A stretch of DNA of 64,000 nt from Sabellastarte sp. h YS-2021 (lineage: Eukaryota > Annelida > Polychaeta > Sabellida > Sabellidae), in the NCBI GenBank assembly GCA_964017235.1, contig OZ024936.1:92788537-92852536 (forward strand). Reading direction: 5' to 3'. The notes beneath the pieces were generated by a model, which searched no databases, was not told where the DNA came from, and saw nothing but the letters and a program-made list of their open reading frames with translations. The position numbers were made by a program, and so were the translations under genes. Positions 1 to 12,563 of this stretch are shown here, piece after piece. Position 1 is the first letter of the stretch, and each line of letters opens with the position of its first letter.

Positions 1-765
1 CTTCCTCTGACACTTAATGAGCAGTTGGGTAGGTCTCTTCGGACTCGATCCTCGCACCCAGACCCAGTTATAGCAACTAACATGCATATCAATGATACTG
101 CTTTCAGATCTGGTGATGACTTTAATGCTGCCTCATCAACTGTGCCGACTTTGGACAGCTTGAGAAGGATGGCAAGTGCTAATGACATCATCACGCAGTT
201 ACTTTCTCACTGTGAGCAAGGAAACACACAGGAATTGCTACAAGGTAAGCCAGCATTAAAGAGGTCTGGTCGATATAATAACACCAGTAATCTGCAACCA
301 CATCTAAGATGCCCAAATGAAGGTTTTACAGGGGGTGGGGCTAAGAAGAGGATCAATTATGATGATCTCACTCTACCTCAGTGGGTGGCTGATCAGTTGA
401 CGAATGCCATCCAAATCCAGGACAATGATATCTTAAGGTCAGTTATTTTCACTATGAGGGATGCTTCGTCTCTACCCTGGCCTGTAGTGAGGGAGGCTTA
501 TGCATTCTCAATGCATGAAGTTGAGGAAGGCAGGTTGGCATGGGGTGACGCCACTCAATGGGCCCTGAATAGGCTCAGCGCCTCCCAGGTGACTCTTGAG
601 AATTCTTGAACACTACCACAGCAGAATAAATGAAGGACATGTAAGTTTTATAATGAAGGTGCATATAATCATGCAGGACACCATGGTATTTACAAACACA
701 ACTGTGCTCATTGTTGGAAACAAGGTAGGACATACAGCCATCCAGAGACAAAGTGTGATTATTAG
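1..765 (+). pseudogene. DIRS element A, gag (5' end outside window)
   Basis: Structural gag of a tyrosine-recombinase retrotransposon. The frame is open from base 1, so the start lies upstream. The central part (about 355-600) matches the gag of DIRS B at 34.5-34.9 kb: both share SLPWP, then a Met-His-Glu segment, then NRLSASQ. A Cys/His zinc finger follows at 640-765 (CKFYNEG, HHGIYKHNC, HCW, ETKC). It is in the same reading frame but lies behind two in-frame TGA stops (607-609 and 631-633). One expected finger cysteine appears lost (GAYNHA). Family membership is inferred from the matching copies in this window and the downstream recombinase. It cannot make full-length Gag. Confidence 0.7.
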
Positions 766-1893
766 GGTGTTCACAAGCAACAGGAGCAGCACAATAAGTA
801 GAATAACCCAGGATGACTTGGGCAGTCCAGAACTGTTGATGTCTATGATAGTAATAATTGGTACACTAGCTCTTTGTTTGGAAATAATCCACATTATATG
901 AATAGTACTTTGATTACCAATAATTCTGATAATTATGTCTGTTATAATTCTAGAGAGCATCATGTCACAACTAGTGGTACTTTTGAAAAAAGACTAATAT
1001 TGAAATATTATAAGAGTTCAGATTTTGATGAAAATCCAATGTTTGCGAATTATTATTTGCAGTATGAAGGTTGTCAGTTCTATAATGAATTCTATAATGA
1101 ATGTGATAAATATGATAAATATGTTTGGTACTGATTTGATTGCAGGTGGCCCAGATTCGATTACAGGTATCGAGTCCAGAAGGCATTCAACTGGTTTCCT
1201 CCTCACACAATAAATTTGCACTAACTGCATGACTGCCAACCTACTGTTGATCATATAGCTAGAAGGTATGGTAACAATGCTGAGACCCCAGATATTTGCC
1301 AATTTGCTACAATTCAGACCATGGCTATACTAAATTGGTACATATATAATGGTGTTTTCTCAAGCGAACTTGGTCTATCTGTATATCCAGAGATTAACTG
1401 TCAATTACAGGGGTTTCATTGGGCTAAATATGATAGCAATGGCAATCGCTGGAATCTTAGTGCTTGTTCCAGTCTGCTTGTGGGCTGCCTTCAAGTTATG
1501 CAATATTGGTATGTAATTGTAAATTCTGATAATCCAGTGTCGCAGGTCAATGTAATAGATAACAATGCATAATATAATTATATTCAAAACTTGGGTTGTA
1601 TTAAAAGCTTTGCTTGTAATTTTACATTGTTCATGGAACAAGTAATTGACAAACTGACTATCAACAGGAACAGTCTCAAGCCAGATGAATTCACAGTCTC
1701 TCGTTAATGAGGTTGTTCTGATACTTTCACTGGCGCTATAAATGCTGATGGATGGCAGTCATCAGTCCAGTATACAACACCGTACCAACAACCGCAACAC
1801 ATTTGCAGGTTCTGACATACCAGTCTCTTCAGAAGGTGTGCAGAATAATTGTCGTGTTTTGAGTGAGCTGCTCACTTTTTTATTCTGATATTA
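766..1893 (+). other. DIRS element A, degenerate gag-pol interval
   Basis: This stretch lies between gag and pol. It has short open segments (874-1134 and 1321-1572) rich in Tyr, Asn and Asp. The comparable interval in DIRS B (33.5-34.5 kb) is also broken into short frames. No domain was recognised. It may be a linker or the remains of an extra reading frame of this family. Confidence 0.35.
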
Positions 1894-2320
1894 ATGATCA
1901 TGGGGCATTTGGCACATGATCCCATAGACTTTGAATTAATTGGCCCTGATAGACCTCCATTTTGCATCGATACTGTGGACCAGTATGTTGCAATGGTTAT
2001 AATTATACAGGCTACTAGGATGCCTAACTACAGGGCTGCCACAATTCCTGCTTCTTCCTCATTGAACATATCAGCATGGGAAACTGATTTGGTTGATTAT
2101 CCCGATAAAAGGCTTATTCAATATTTAAAGTTCGGTTTTCCTCTTTCACTTTCAAATGATAATAACTTGCATGACACTGATATTTTAAATCATGTCTCAT
2201 CTTTACAGTATCCACAGGCTGTTAAAGAATATCTTTGGGTGCTATTTTAGGTCCTGTAACTTATATTCCTGAAAAGGATCATCATTGCTCCCATTTCCTA
2301 ACTTGTCCCAAAGATATACA
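1894..2320 (+). pseudogene. DIRS element A, pol N-terminus
   Basis: Start of the pol region. The segment IGPDRPPFCIDTVDQY, then a PNYRA motif and a Leu-Asn stretch, parallels the DIRS B pol start at 33.1-33.5 kb (IGPDREPVHIRTIEEH, PNYVQA, GLNLEA). A KFGFPLSLS segment follows, typical of the region just before the reverse transcriptase of these elements. After 2250 the frame shifts, and a short HCS-(H/P)-FLT-type piece is visible before the sequence jumps to RNase H. The reverse transcriptase catalytic core is missing. Confidence 0.6.
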
Positions 2321-2323
2321 TAA

Positions 2324-3301
2324 ATGACAGCTTATGTGCACAAGTGTGTCGGTACTGCCCATATATTTGTTAATAGAATTTTGCAAGTATTCAGAAAAAA
2401 AACACACAAGAAAAGTATTACTCTTGATGATGAATTCAAGAAAGACTTGGCTTGGTTCACACAGTACCCACTTCATGGATTGCGCCCTTCTTTTTCATTG
2501 TATAATGTCTTATGTTTTCTGATATTTTTAAGAGCTATTGCGCTTTCACCTAAAGTCATCAAAAGTTATCTCTCCTCCCTCGAATCTATGGCTAGATTAT
2601 ACAAGATACCTTCTGAGAGCTTATTATCACCATTCTGTGGCACTATATGTGCGCAGTCTCACAATAAACACAACATTCAAGACTTTTGGCATCCCAACCC
2701 TTCTGTTAAGGTTACAAGCATGTGATTCACTACCTGACCCTCCTTTCTTTAGAGTAGTTTTATTTTGGCATTTTTCGGATTTTTTAGGATGTCCAATATT
2801 GCACCTCATTCGGTTTCAAAATCTGATGATTTAAAACACTTTAATTGTCAGGATGTCATTTTTGCACCTCCTGGTGCACATGTTCTTCTCAAATAGGTTA
2901 AAACTCTCCAAGATAGAGTGGGCCATCACATTATCCAGATTCCTGAAATTGACCACCCCTTTTTGTGTCCAGTGCTGAAAGTTCTTACAATCTCGCCCTC
3001 CTCCCCCTACTTTTCCATTTTTTGTTTGCTTCTAAATACTTTCTCCACCACCTTGTCATTGATATAAAAATCAGGGATGCATTGAACTCTGTCCTCACAT
3101 TGCTCAAAATTGACCCCAGAGGTCATGGTTTTTATTCATTTCACAGATTGGGTGTGACCCTTGCTGTCAGGTTCCTTTTCAAAACATAATGGCTCATTGG
3201 TTGTGGAAAATTCTTCAGTGTGGATTTACCTACAGAATGCTACCACTGCAGTCTCTGCAATCCCTTCTACTCTCGCCTCTGCCATCCCTTCCTTTCTTTG
3301 A
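2324..3301 (+). pseudogene. DIRS element A, RNase H stub fused to tyrosine recombinase
   Basis: Residues 1-46 of the frame at 2324-2725 (AYVHKCVG, FVNRILQVFR, KSITLDDEF) match the start of the RNase H region of DIRS B and C. The sequence then jumps into the recombinase N-terminal helices (LSPKVIKSYLSSLESMARLY), so most of RNase H is deleted. The recombinase C-terminal half continues to 3301 in shifting frames: a FFRMSNIAPHS piece containing the expected catalytic Arg, an APPGAHVLLK piece, and a late FYSFHRLG box that corresponds to the H-x-x-R motif. Stops interrupt it. Normal function would be insertion of the circular cDNA by site-specific recombination; this copy cannot do that. Confidence 0.65.
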
Positions 3302-3445
3302 TTGAGTTTGGTCCAGTTAAAATTTTACAAATTTTATCCTGTAACTAACACAATGTATATAAAACTAACATGTAAAATAAATGTCGCAAACCTTTGTTTC
3401 ACTGTGTCAAAGAAATAATCAATTGTAAAACAATCATGGTTACAC

Positions 3446-3640
3446 ATTGACCTTTGACCTTTATTGACCTGTACTTGACCTGGTTAGGTTACTGAAGTAA
3501 TAGCTGACCTGGGATTATGCAATTTAGCTAAGCTTTTAGCTGTTATCTGTTATCACTGAACTTGCCAGTTTAATCTTAAGCTTAACTGATTGATATTTGA
3601 CCTCAGGTATGACCTCCAGGTCAGGTCTTAGACCTTGGAT
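3446..3640. promoter_or_regulatory. Cluster of TGACCT half-sites
   Basis: TGACCT, the nuclear-receptor half-site AGGTCA read on the other strand, occurs about seven times here: four spaced copies at 3450-3482, one near 3507, and two or three at 3597-3630, some as direct repeats. It lies just after the DIRS A recombinase. It could be element terminal sequence with regulatory sites or simply a short repeat. No function is shown. Confidence 0.3.
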
Positions 3641-4367
3641 AATATTCAACAGCTTAGGCATATTGGGTCAAAGTTCGGCCTGGTGTGGCAACTGGTCAGA
3701 ATTACCATTTCCAGGTTACATGACCAAATATGTGGAAAATGCCAAGGGTCACTCGGGTGGGTGTTTATGGTCCTCATACAAAGATTAAACATCTATTTAA
3801 AGCCTTGATTTTTCTCACACATAAAGAGACCATAATCATATATTCCCAGATGAGATTTCAGATGTATCAGTCACATCGTTTGACGACTATAGGGATTAAA
3901 GGAGAAAGTTTTCGACCTGGGACGAAAATCTCCTCAAATTACAATGATCATACATTTGAAGTCTTTATATGACAAATAACAACAAACACCACAGCTTACT
4001 GGGATATAACATATCACCTTTTACGGCACTGATAAACTCTTCCTTCCAGACTAAAAGGGCAGAAGTCCTCAGGGAATTTTGCTACTTCATGCAGTTTTTT
4101 TTTACTGTTTTAAAGTACACAAGCTTTATTTAAATTTTCAACAGCAGATTCCTACATAAGTCCTTCTGTACACAGCAGTTGTTAATTATCTGAGATAGGT
4201 GAACATTACAAGGCACTTGCCATGGAAAATTAGTTTGTTTATTTTAGCATCACACTTGACAGAGGAATGAAGGTTCATAAATGCTCTTTGACCCCTCGAC
4301 TTTGGGCTTTAAAAGTGACAAAAAGTCCATAAATGGGTCTCTATGGACATTTTAGAGACTTTAAGGT

Positions 4368-4690
4368 GATCTTAAATTAAAGTTACTGACTTAATTTTTT
4401 TCACAGAGAAAGACTACATGTAGAAGTTATACCTAATACAGTTACAGCCTTGTCAGATTACCCATGTTTAAGTTATAGGGGAAAATATGTCGGAAATGTC
4501 AAAATATGTCTAAGTATGGTCTTTATAAGCCTCAAAAACAATTTTAACCTTAACATAAAGTCTCGAGTAATGTGTTCCCAGGTAAAATTTAAGCCAGATG
4601 AGCCACATATTTTGTGGCTTAGAGGACATTAAATTTCTTAGCTTAAGGTGGCCATAACTTCTTTATTATTGGGAATTTAAGGTGACCTTA
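4368..4690. repeat. TTAAGGTGACC-motif repeat (copy 1)
   Basis: Three near-palindromic TTAAGGTGACC/AAGGTGGCC motifs lie at about 4368, 4645 and 4678. The same motif is denser at 19.1-19.6 kb, which suggests an interspersed repeat family. Confidence 0.4.
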
Positions 4691-7399
4691 GAATAGGGAT
4701 CCTCTCCCGATCCAAACACATGTGAAAGAGTTTTTGAGTTATCACGCACACAAGTCAAAACATAAGGCGGTGGCGTCGGCGCGATGTATGTGAAACCAAT
4801 ATATCCCCGATTTTCATCTGGGGATAACTATTCTTCAGATAATACAATTTCTCACACATTGGCCAATTGACAAACAAAAATTTATGGAAAAAACTCTCAC
4901 CAAATCCTGATGAAATACAATTCATTCCGACCCATTCAAAAACTTTTATAAGAAATTCCTATTTTTCCAGCTGATGTTTCAAGAAAAAACTTTCGAGAAA
5001 AAATGTTAATGTAGTTTTGAATCCAATACGACTCTATTTAATCATGTGTCTTGACTCACTAAGCAGACTCAATTCCATAATGGTGATATACATTGGAATC
5101 TCCCACATATTTCACTTCACTGCATCAGTCCTCCTTTCAAATACTTTAATGAGCAGCTAACTGGTGTAATAGCATTTCGACTTTGACTTTCTCATATGCA
5201 TCAAGTTGAAGAGATTGCAGGAAGGGATAAACAAAAAACAGGTTGATCATTCATAAACTTTTAAAACACCACCTTGAAAAATTCCATCTGGACACTTTAT
5301 CAAGAAATACCCGACACATTTAGCCAAAGTTTAGGTTTTGTCACGAACTTTCTATCAACTATACTGATACTTTTATCTTGTTAACATAAAAAACTAGTCC
5401 CACAGTAACATCACCCAGGAAGCATATGATGCTGGCAACCCTGTCTTTTCCCTTTTCCCATAGTGCAAAGGCGTGATTAGCAACTTAGAATACCTAGGAT
5501 TATTTTCATGTTAAGAACACTGAGTTCCCCTATGTGGAACAGACAGACTGGCAAAGTAGTAGACGAAATTAGATTTTTAAAATTTTAACCGAGACTTTGG
5601 GGTCTTGGGGTCTGAATGTATGATGAATTATACAAGAACTATCTCTGTGTCAAGAAGGGGAACCACTGCTGCAGTATTCCTTGATTAATCTGCAGCCTTT
5701 GACACAAATAATCATGCAACAGTTGGGAGTTGTTTGAAATAATGGGCAGGTATTGGTGGCCTGGTTCTCCGTGGTCCAAGTCCAAGTCAAACTTTGAGCA
5801 TCCCATGGAAATGTTAAAATGTTTAAAATTTCAGCCTCTAAAAAACTCAATGTCAGTCACCATCAATCATGGTCCTTTGCTAGTCCTACTTCAATCCAAA
5901 TAACCTTGTCTGCCAGTCCGTATCAGTGTCTTACTGTTCAGATATTTCTGGTGTAGTAAGCCAAAGTGAAATAAGGAATGTCTCGGATGGCTGCTGTTTG
6001 GACATAGGGTTTGAAGGTTACACGCTTTCAATGGCATTTTTAATGATGATGGGGGATGGTTAGTCACTATTTTGCATTAAGTAGGGTGCTCTGAAAAGTG
6101 TTATTTATTTTAAAGCGGTAATTTTGACATTTTAGCATACAAAAACACAATTCTCAAGCCTTAGTAATTATGTCTTTGTGAGAAAAGTCAGTCCAATATA
6201 TCAACCATTCTGATCAATTGCAAATGTTAATTATAACACAAGACACTTATAGATTACAAAAAAGTATTTAGAAGAAGAGTTATGAGAAATACAAAGTTGT
6301 TCAGAGAATTACGTTCATGCTTGTCGGTAACAGTAACTTTGTGTTTTGGTGTAATGTAATCTGTGCTCACAGGCATTTTTGCAAAAACTGGAGAATTCAC
6401 AGAAATTGTTTCAATCGGGGGAATTAGACAGATGATCAAGTGACGAGGGCAGCGTTCCCAATGTAATGTTCAGCTTCATCACTGTGCTGAGAAAACAAAT
6501 CCGAATAAGATGATGTCATCAGGCAACTGCCCATGGAATAAATACTGTTGGAGACCGATTCTCTATATCTTAAGCTCCAGAGCATCTCTCCAATAGGTTT
6601 AATTATCCTTATGGTATCGCGGTTGATGCCAAGAAAGTTGCTGACTTGAAAGGTTTAGATCTGGCAGAAGTCATCGCATCTGAGAATCTGGTCTACCTTT
6701 ATATACTCAAGTAATGCAGTAACAGTCTGGGTCGATTAAAATCTGATATATTTAAGAGTAAATGGTTGTCCTTGTCCTCTTTCAGAAGAGGGTGGGTTGT
6801 GGTGAAGTTTGTCATTTTGAGGCTGATGTTTAGTATTCACCACTTATTCACAACAATAAAGTCAATACATGAAAGTGAGCTACTCTGACCTTCCACAAGT
6901 GCAGTCTAGAGTTAGAAGTGATATTAAAAGTATATAGTAACAAGAAATTAATACAAATAATTTTGTTCCTGGCCTTTGCTGCTGATAAGGTAGTACAGGT
7001 TTATTATTAAATAGCTAATAGAATTAAACATAGTTGTTGTGAATACAGTTTGCTGTACTGATGTGACAGAAGCACACCAAAGGTAGAGGACACTTTTAGT
7101 GAGTGAAATAAATACTTTAATATTGATGATATCTATTTTCTCAATACCTCAAATTATTATTGTTATATTTCATATTCTAATGCTAAACATAAGGCTATTG
7201 TGCAAGTAAAGTTTTAATCAAACTGTTGTATATGGGTGCAGAGTTGTTTTACCATATAAGGACATTGGATGTGCACAAGGTGGAAAGCCTTGCACCGAAG
7301 AGCTATATGGTCAGAGGTTTCTGAAAATGCTATATCCAACTGTGGATTTACTTTCCTGTGTGTCAAGTGGGCAGAAAGTGCTTGTTATGTACATTGTGT

Positions 7400-7480
7400 G
7401 GTGAACTCTAATTGGAGTAAGTTGGATACAGTGTCCGGATCTACCAGAGAGTGGATTACTGAATTTGGGATATTGATTTA
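7400..7480 (+). repeat. Interspersed repeat related to 58.5 kb
   Basis: The block TTGGAGT..GTTGGATACAGTGTC then CGGATCTACCAGAGAGTGGATT closely matches 58,485-58,530 (GGATACAGGGTC then TGGATTTACCAGCGAATGGATT) and its second copy at about 58,560-58,600. Confidence 0.5.
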
Positions 7481-8034
7481 ACTGTTAGCTAGGTGGATAC
7501 AGCCGTGGTAAGTCATTTTTTTTGTTTATTATATTTGTATTATTTATGACTCATTCAGAGTATCTCAATTGGCTGTAATTATTATTGTCAAATAAAATTT
7601 GATCAGTAAAATGTTTTTTTTTTTCATGTTACAACTTGAAAGGAACCCGGTAACTGGCATTTGCCCTTGTTATAAGTAACAATGATCAAGATCATCTATA
7701 TACTGGTATTATTCTACAGTTCAATAAAGTATTGATCATAAAACGTAGAAACCTAAACAAAATTACACAAAATATACACAAAACAACAAAGGGTCGGTGC
7801 AGGGTATCAGAGGGCAAGAGAGTGGATTTAATAGGAGTACAGAAAGGTACCTTAATCGGATAAGAACACCAACCAAACCAGCCTCTAATGAGAGCTTCTA
7901 CAAAGAAAAAAACAGGTTGGAAATGTGTACGAATATAACCCAGACATTTTAGGCCGTAATAAGTTTGCACTCCATCTTGGAAGATACGTATTATCTTACT
8001 TAAAATTCAACCATATATACTGAATTTTCCATAC

Positions 8035-8137
8035 CTCTGAAGACCTTCTTAATACATTCCAGCTCAAGTTTCTGCACCTCAATTGCATATATATTCATGT
8101 TGCTGTAGCAACTGCATCCTTCCTCTTCAAAATACAT
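8035..8137 (-). CDS. Possible host exon (103 nt)
   Basis: On the minus strand a pyrimidine-rich acceptor (CCTCTTATTCAG) precedes an open 103-nt stretch encoding an acidic, Cys-containing peptide (MYFEEEGC ... ELECIKKVF), followed by a GTATGG donor. The frame is open across the whole stretch. No family is recognised and no partner exons were found nearby, so this is only a candidate. A chance open frame is equally possible. Confidence 0.2.
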
Positions 8138-8812
8138 CTGAATAAGAGGACTATATTTAATATCACATGTCTTTTCACAAGTCATTTTACCCCCAAAACA
8201 TTAAAACATGAACAAGAGCAATCAGAGGTCACATACTCCACCACTGCAAGCACCTCCAATATTGCTTATGCTTGCAATCTGGCACACCATCAAAACTTAA
8301 TCAATTGTTCTCCTAGCCATTGACATTACTTATTTACTGAAATTTTCATCAAAATCCATCTGTAACTATCCAAGTTAATCTGCTAGCAAAACATAGACTG
8401 CCAAAATATAACCTTTTTGATGGAGGTTATTAACTTCTATGGAGGGTGATGATATGATTTCTTCTTAAAATAAGTTCTCATGATTGCCACAAAATTGTGA
8501 ATCAACATGGCATATATATTTATTTCTTTTCTTTTGTCAGTTTAGCTACCATCCCCTCGACCTTCTTTGGTATCATAAGTTACATTAATGGACTTTGTAA
8601 ATATTGCCGAAAACATTTTACTGGGCATTGAAATTACCAGGTGAAAATTTTATTTTGCATGAAAAAACCCTTCTTCAATTCTTGTAAATGTAATAACTTC
8701 CCAAGATGTATAAACATAAGATTTTATAGGCGCGTATGAACTGGTGATCATGAAGATTTTATATGAAATGGTGTCTTGGTCTGAGTTGGCTCTCAAATTC
8801 TATTTTGTTTAT
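8138..8812. other. Non-coding, nothing recognised
   Basis: AT-rich sequence with no supported coding or RNA feature. Confidence 0.5.
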
Positions 8813-9370
8813 GCCCTGTTCACACTAGGTCCCGTGTTTTTTTTAGAAGTTTTTCTTGGCAGCGGAACAGCCCGAAGGTTGCCCCAATTTGTCAAGTTGC
8901 CCCAAGTTGTTCACACTACAGGCGGACATCACTGATTGGACACAGCTTTTTAACTATCAATAACAGTCAGATGATAGCACTAACATTGCTCACCAAGAGA
9001 CAACCTCCCTTAACCTCAATTCACCTCCAGTAGCCATCAGACGAACACCTGGCAAAATGACCAATACCTTAACTCACCTTATGTTGCCATATAACACTGA
9101 AAGACGACCCAATCATAACCTCATGTACACCATGGACCACACCTTCTGTTACCGAGGAAAGAAATTCATACACACATGTGCAAAATCGTCTGCGCATACT
9201 CATGGTACCGAAATAAGAGGTGGATAATTAAAAGGACTCACAAGGTAATGGGCGGTTCGCCACTGACTCGCAAGGCCATCTACAGATGTCAGAAGGTGAT
9301 TCAAGGACAGGGACGTTTCACCAAATGCTGATTACCATGGATGATACCACCTGTAGTGTGAATGGGGTTT
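8813..9370. mobile_element. Candidate non-autonomous DNA transposon (MITE)
   Basis: The left end GCCCTGTTCACACTAGGTCC and the right end, read inverted, AACCCCATTCACACTACAGG share a CA/GTTCACACTA core, so they form imperfect terminal inverted repeats about 560 bp apart. An internal copy of the motif (GTTGTTCACACTACAGG) lies near 8908. There is no transposase. GC content is higher than in the flanks. No clear target duplication could be fixed. Confidence 0.4.
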
Positions 9371-9967
9371 TAATACTTTGCCATCCATGATATGTAAATT
9401 GTTGAATTTTTATTTTTGATATTTATTCTATTATGTCTTATACTGGCTTTCATAGTGCTTAATCCCTGCATCTAACCCTAGCAACAGAATTCCAAAATTC
9501 ATCAGTCTATTGGCATAGTAATGGTCATTACCATAGAGACACCAGCTGAATAACAAACTACTGTGTAAAGGCCGAAAAGAACAAGTAAGATTGGAGTTTC
9601 TTCCTGAAGGAGTCAACTCAGGAAGCTGAACCAATATCATCATAAAATGGAAATGGACAGCTTGCAGAGCGAGCTTGCTTACATCTCAAATACATGTCCT
9701 GGTAATACAGGTAGGGCCCTCTTTGAGCAATACACAATCAATTTAAGTAACTTACATGCTAAACATGCACTGTGTTTCGACCTTTAACCAAAGGTGCTGC
9801 TGGATGGCTTTTAGACTCCTTCTTGCTAGAAAAAGCTGTTTGGTGTCGGATCAAAGGGATCCGACAAAAAGATAAGTCTCCATAAAATCAAGCTGTACTC
9901 AGCAAATGAATTCCTTGATGCAATTCACTAGTCAACAGGGACAAATCCAAATATTATAGAAATCTTG
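9371..9967. other. Non-coding, nothing firm
   Basis: No supported gene. A motif around 9450 (ATAGTGCTTAATCCCTGCATC) weakly resembles the 3' end of the L2-like LINE at 62.6 kb. Confidence 0.35.
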
Positions 9968-10420
9968 TCAGATACAATGCTCATGATTCAAAGAAAAGTC
10001 AAAAGTCCTGAACACAGCATCATAAGCCTCTACTATGGAGGGCATGAAAGCAGGTTTGGGTCTGGCATTTGCTTTATCACACAGCTTTTCATACAAAGAA
10101 AAGTAAACGTTAGTTAAATTATGGTTAAGTTTAAATTTCCACATCAATGTGGGCCCAAAGGTACCCATATTAGGTTTGGGACCAGCATTTTCGATTCACC
10201 TACATCACATTGGCCATTCTCCCACCTGGACAGTAAATCAGCTGTCCTGTTCTTTTACCAGTAAGATGGGTATAACTCAGGCCAATATCATGAGTGGCTG
10301 CTAACAGTCAAATATTGCGAGCACTGATGCCAAAATGGCATCTTTTGCTTTACCGAATTTAAGTACACAAACCACTGCATAGTTGTCACAATCAATGTAA
10401 ATATGCAGCTTTTTACAATG
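9968..10420 (-). pseudogene. DIRS fragment D, RNase H end and linker
   Basis: The minus strand reads DNYAVVCVLKFGKAKDA at 10.3-10.4 kb, parallel to CDNQAVVSVLNSSHSRD in DIRS C. It then reads SYTHLTG and ADLLSRW in shifted frames, the usual end of DIRS RNase H, and a Pro-containing linker down to 9968. Several stops are present. It belongs with the RT piece at 11.1-11.5 kb. Confidence 0.5.
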
Positions 10421-11135
10421 GATGCTAAATTTTTACTGCTAGCAGAATATTCAGTATCTCAAGATGTGCAATATTTCAATGGAGAGGTAGTAGACCATCT
10501 TTTGTCATACCCCTCTAAGCCATGTCGGCAGGCAGCTAAGTGGATTTGATGGTCAATGTGTTTGTAGTCATGTAATAAGAATCTTTGAACCACCTGAGGT
10601 CCCTCCCTGAAATTCACAATACAAACTGATTTGAACTTGGCAATAATGAGCCCTTAGGACCTGGAGAATAGGATTCAAAAACCTAGGCTTGCTTCACACA
10701 TTTGTGAATATGCAACAAGTGGTTTACGAGAGACTGAAGCTGACATTTACTGACAATTTTTCTTATTTCTTTCACTCCCAACAGTATCATAAATCTAATG
10801 CAATTTATCTTGTGGGATGGTAATTGAACACTGCTCTGTGTTTATTTCCACACCTAGACATACAGTTCTTAGGGTACTAGCTTTTTCTGGTTGACTGTTA
10901 GGCCTAACCTTTCCGGTAGGTCATATATACATGCATATGAGTGTTTTGTGTTGGATGGAAAGGCTAAACCAATATAATTGTCAATGAAGTTAATGACACT
11001 ATGACCCATACGACAAATCATGAAATGCACTGTGTCACTCACTTACTGGGATATCTGGAAGCCATGGGAACTCCAAAATGGGACACTGGTGCCAACATAG
11101 ATGTCATATTACTATAAGCCTAGGAGGTTGTAATC
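10421..11135 (-). other. Degenerate DIRS fragment D interior
   Basis: This lies between RT and RNase H remnants of the same orientation. Presumably it is decayed pol sequence, but no frame could be read with confidence. Confidence 0.3.
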
Positions 11136-11492
11136 CTAAGGGTCAACTTTGATACGTCTTAATGACTTACTTATGTCTGTCTTATAGATATAAGCCCCTT
11201 TACCTAAAGCCTTGAGCTTATTAGTAATGTGGTCAACAGTAGGGAGCCGGATTTTACAGATTGGCCATTGAGGTCTATCATCACACATCTTCTTTAAGAG
11301 TTTGGCTTTTCCCTGATATGGAACATGCAACGTGACCATTTTCACAGGGATGTTTTTGAATAGGCCTACAATAGCATTAAAACTTTTCTTTAAACCAGTC
11401 TTAGATCGAATCGGGATAATCAGTGGCAGACTTGTGGTTTTGACCCTCTCAATGTAGGGTTGAGGTCCAATTAAAATCCACGTAGAAGCCAA
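11136..11492 (-). pseudogene. DIRS fragment D, reverse transcriptase N-terminal part
   Basis: Reverse transcriptase fragment. The segment LPTVDHITNKLKALGKGAY then YKTDISKSLRRIKVDP matches DIRS C (LPTIDTITNKLVKLGKGAL then YKTDISRAFRHVKIDP), including the conserved Asp of catalytic motif A. The AF of motif A is changed to SL. Upstream, VTLHVP and an IVGLFKNIPVK piece match the RT fingers. It ends at motif A; the YxDD region is not readable. Confidence 0.6.
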
Positions 11493-11790
11493 ATGTGAGG
11501 AGTTCAGTTAATTGCTTATCTCAGTAATCTTTTAGCTCTTCTGTCCATTTTAAAGATAAAGTTAGGTATCTACTTTGATTATTGCACCTAGAAAATTAGG
11601 TTTTTCGTGTTTAATGACAATGCTATTTAACCGGATAGGGCAATAGTCGTGCAAGACGTTTATGGAGTTTGGAGTGGATTATTTCATGCTACTGACAGGA
11701 AGGAAGTCGAATTCATAATCAGTACTGTATCACAACTGAGATTTTGCAATGTCCTTGTCTGCTTGAGCCTGCCAGTATTGAATGCAAATA

Positions 11791-12563
11791 CTAGCAATGG
11801 AAACCATTTATTTCATAAGGACACATATTTTTTGCCAGACTGGAATTGATGTTGTTTTGACGGCTAGTAACATTATTTTTACCTGTATTTGCTCCATCAT
11901 ACAAACTGAGAAATTCAGCTTTAATTGCAATGCCGACATTTGTGATTTTATGCGTATCACTAGTCTTTGAAACATTTTTAACTACCTCATCATATGACCT
12001 GTCACCAGCTTCAATAAGGCGAACATGCAAGATGGAGGTTTTAGTTCTGGTATCAGACAGATTTGCTATTGGACTTTTCCTGACTTCCATAAAGTGTTTG
12101 AATATGTTGAATGCCCTGTGGTTTGGTACTGCCAACAGGGCTTCTTTACGAGAAACATTTGTATTTTCAGCATGAACAAACCTGGTTCTGAATTTTTGAT
12201 ATGAAACATTTCTTTCAGGCAAAGTAGCATTAGTTTCAGTCACACATTTTTCGAAAGTAGCAACATCATGAGAGATCATGAGACCTACAGCTGCTACCCT
12301 AATCTGATTTTGAACCCGGATAGCCATTTATACAGTTTTTGATTGCCATACCTTTTTGTTGTTCGATGGTTGAGAATTTCCCCCGTCCAAACATGTGGCA
12401 CAAGGTCTTTGCTATGTGTCATTGCTCTTGTGATGTATTTGAAATATACAAATGCCATTTTGAAACCTTTTACAAACCCAGGGTTTCTGGTGTTGGCAGG
12501 TTCCGAGGATTTTGCCCAAGTCTCAGAATTTTGAGAATGCTTTTGGGCGTGAGCACTTCTCAT
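11791..12563 (-). pseudogene. DIRS fragment D, possible gag end and gag-pol interval
   Basis: Two open frames (12,294-12,563 and 11,791-12,327) overlap on the minus strand, upstream of the RT fragment. The first has an HSKDLVPHVW then LNHRTTK layout reminiscent of the gag finger of this family but lacking its cysteines. The second is 178 residues with no recognised domain. Position and orientation are the main support. Confidence 0.35.

Larger units (their letters stand above)
3641..8034. other. Non-coding, repeat-rich stretch
   Basis: No supported gene was found; open frames are short and of random composition. TTAAGGTGACC-type motifs occur at 4368-4690 and are shared with 19.1-19.6 kb. A block at 7400-7480 resembles one at 58.48-58.64 kb. 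Confidence 0.5.

Noticed and set aside
613-963. 116-residue hydrophobic minus-strand frame
   Set aside because: Antisense to the DIRS A gag finger; Ile-rich composition reflects AT-rich DNA rather than a membrane protein.
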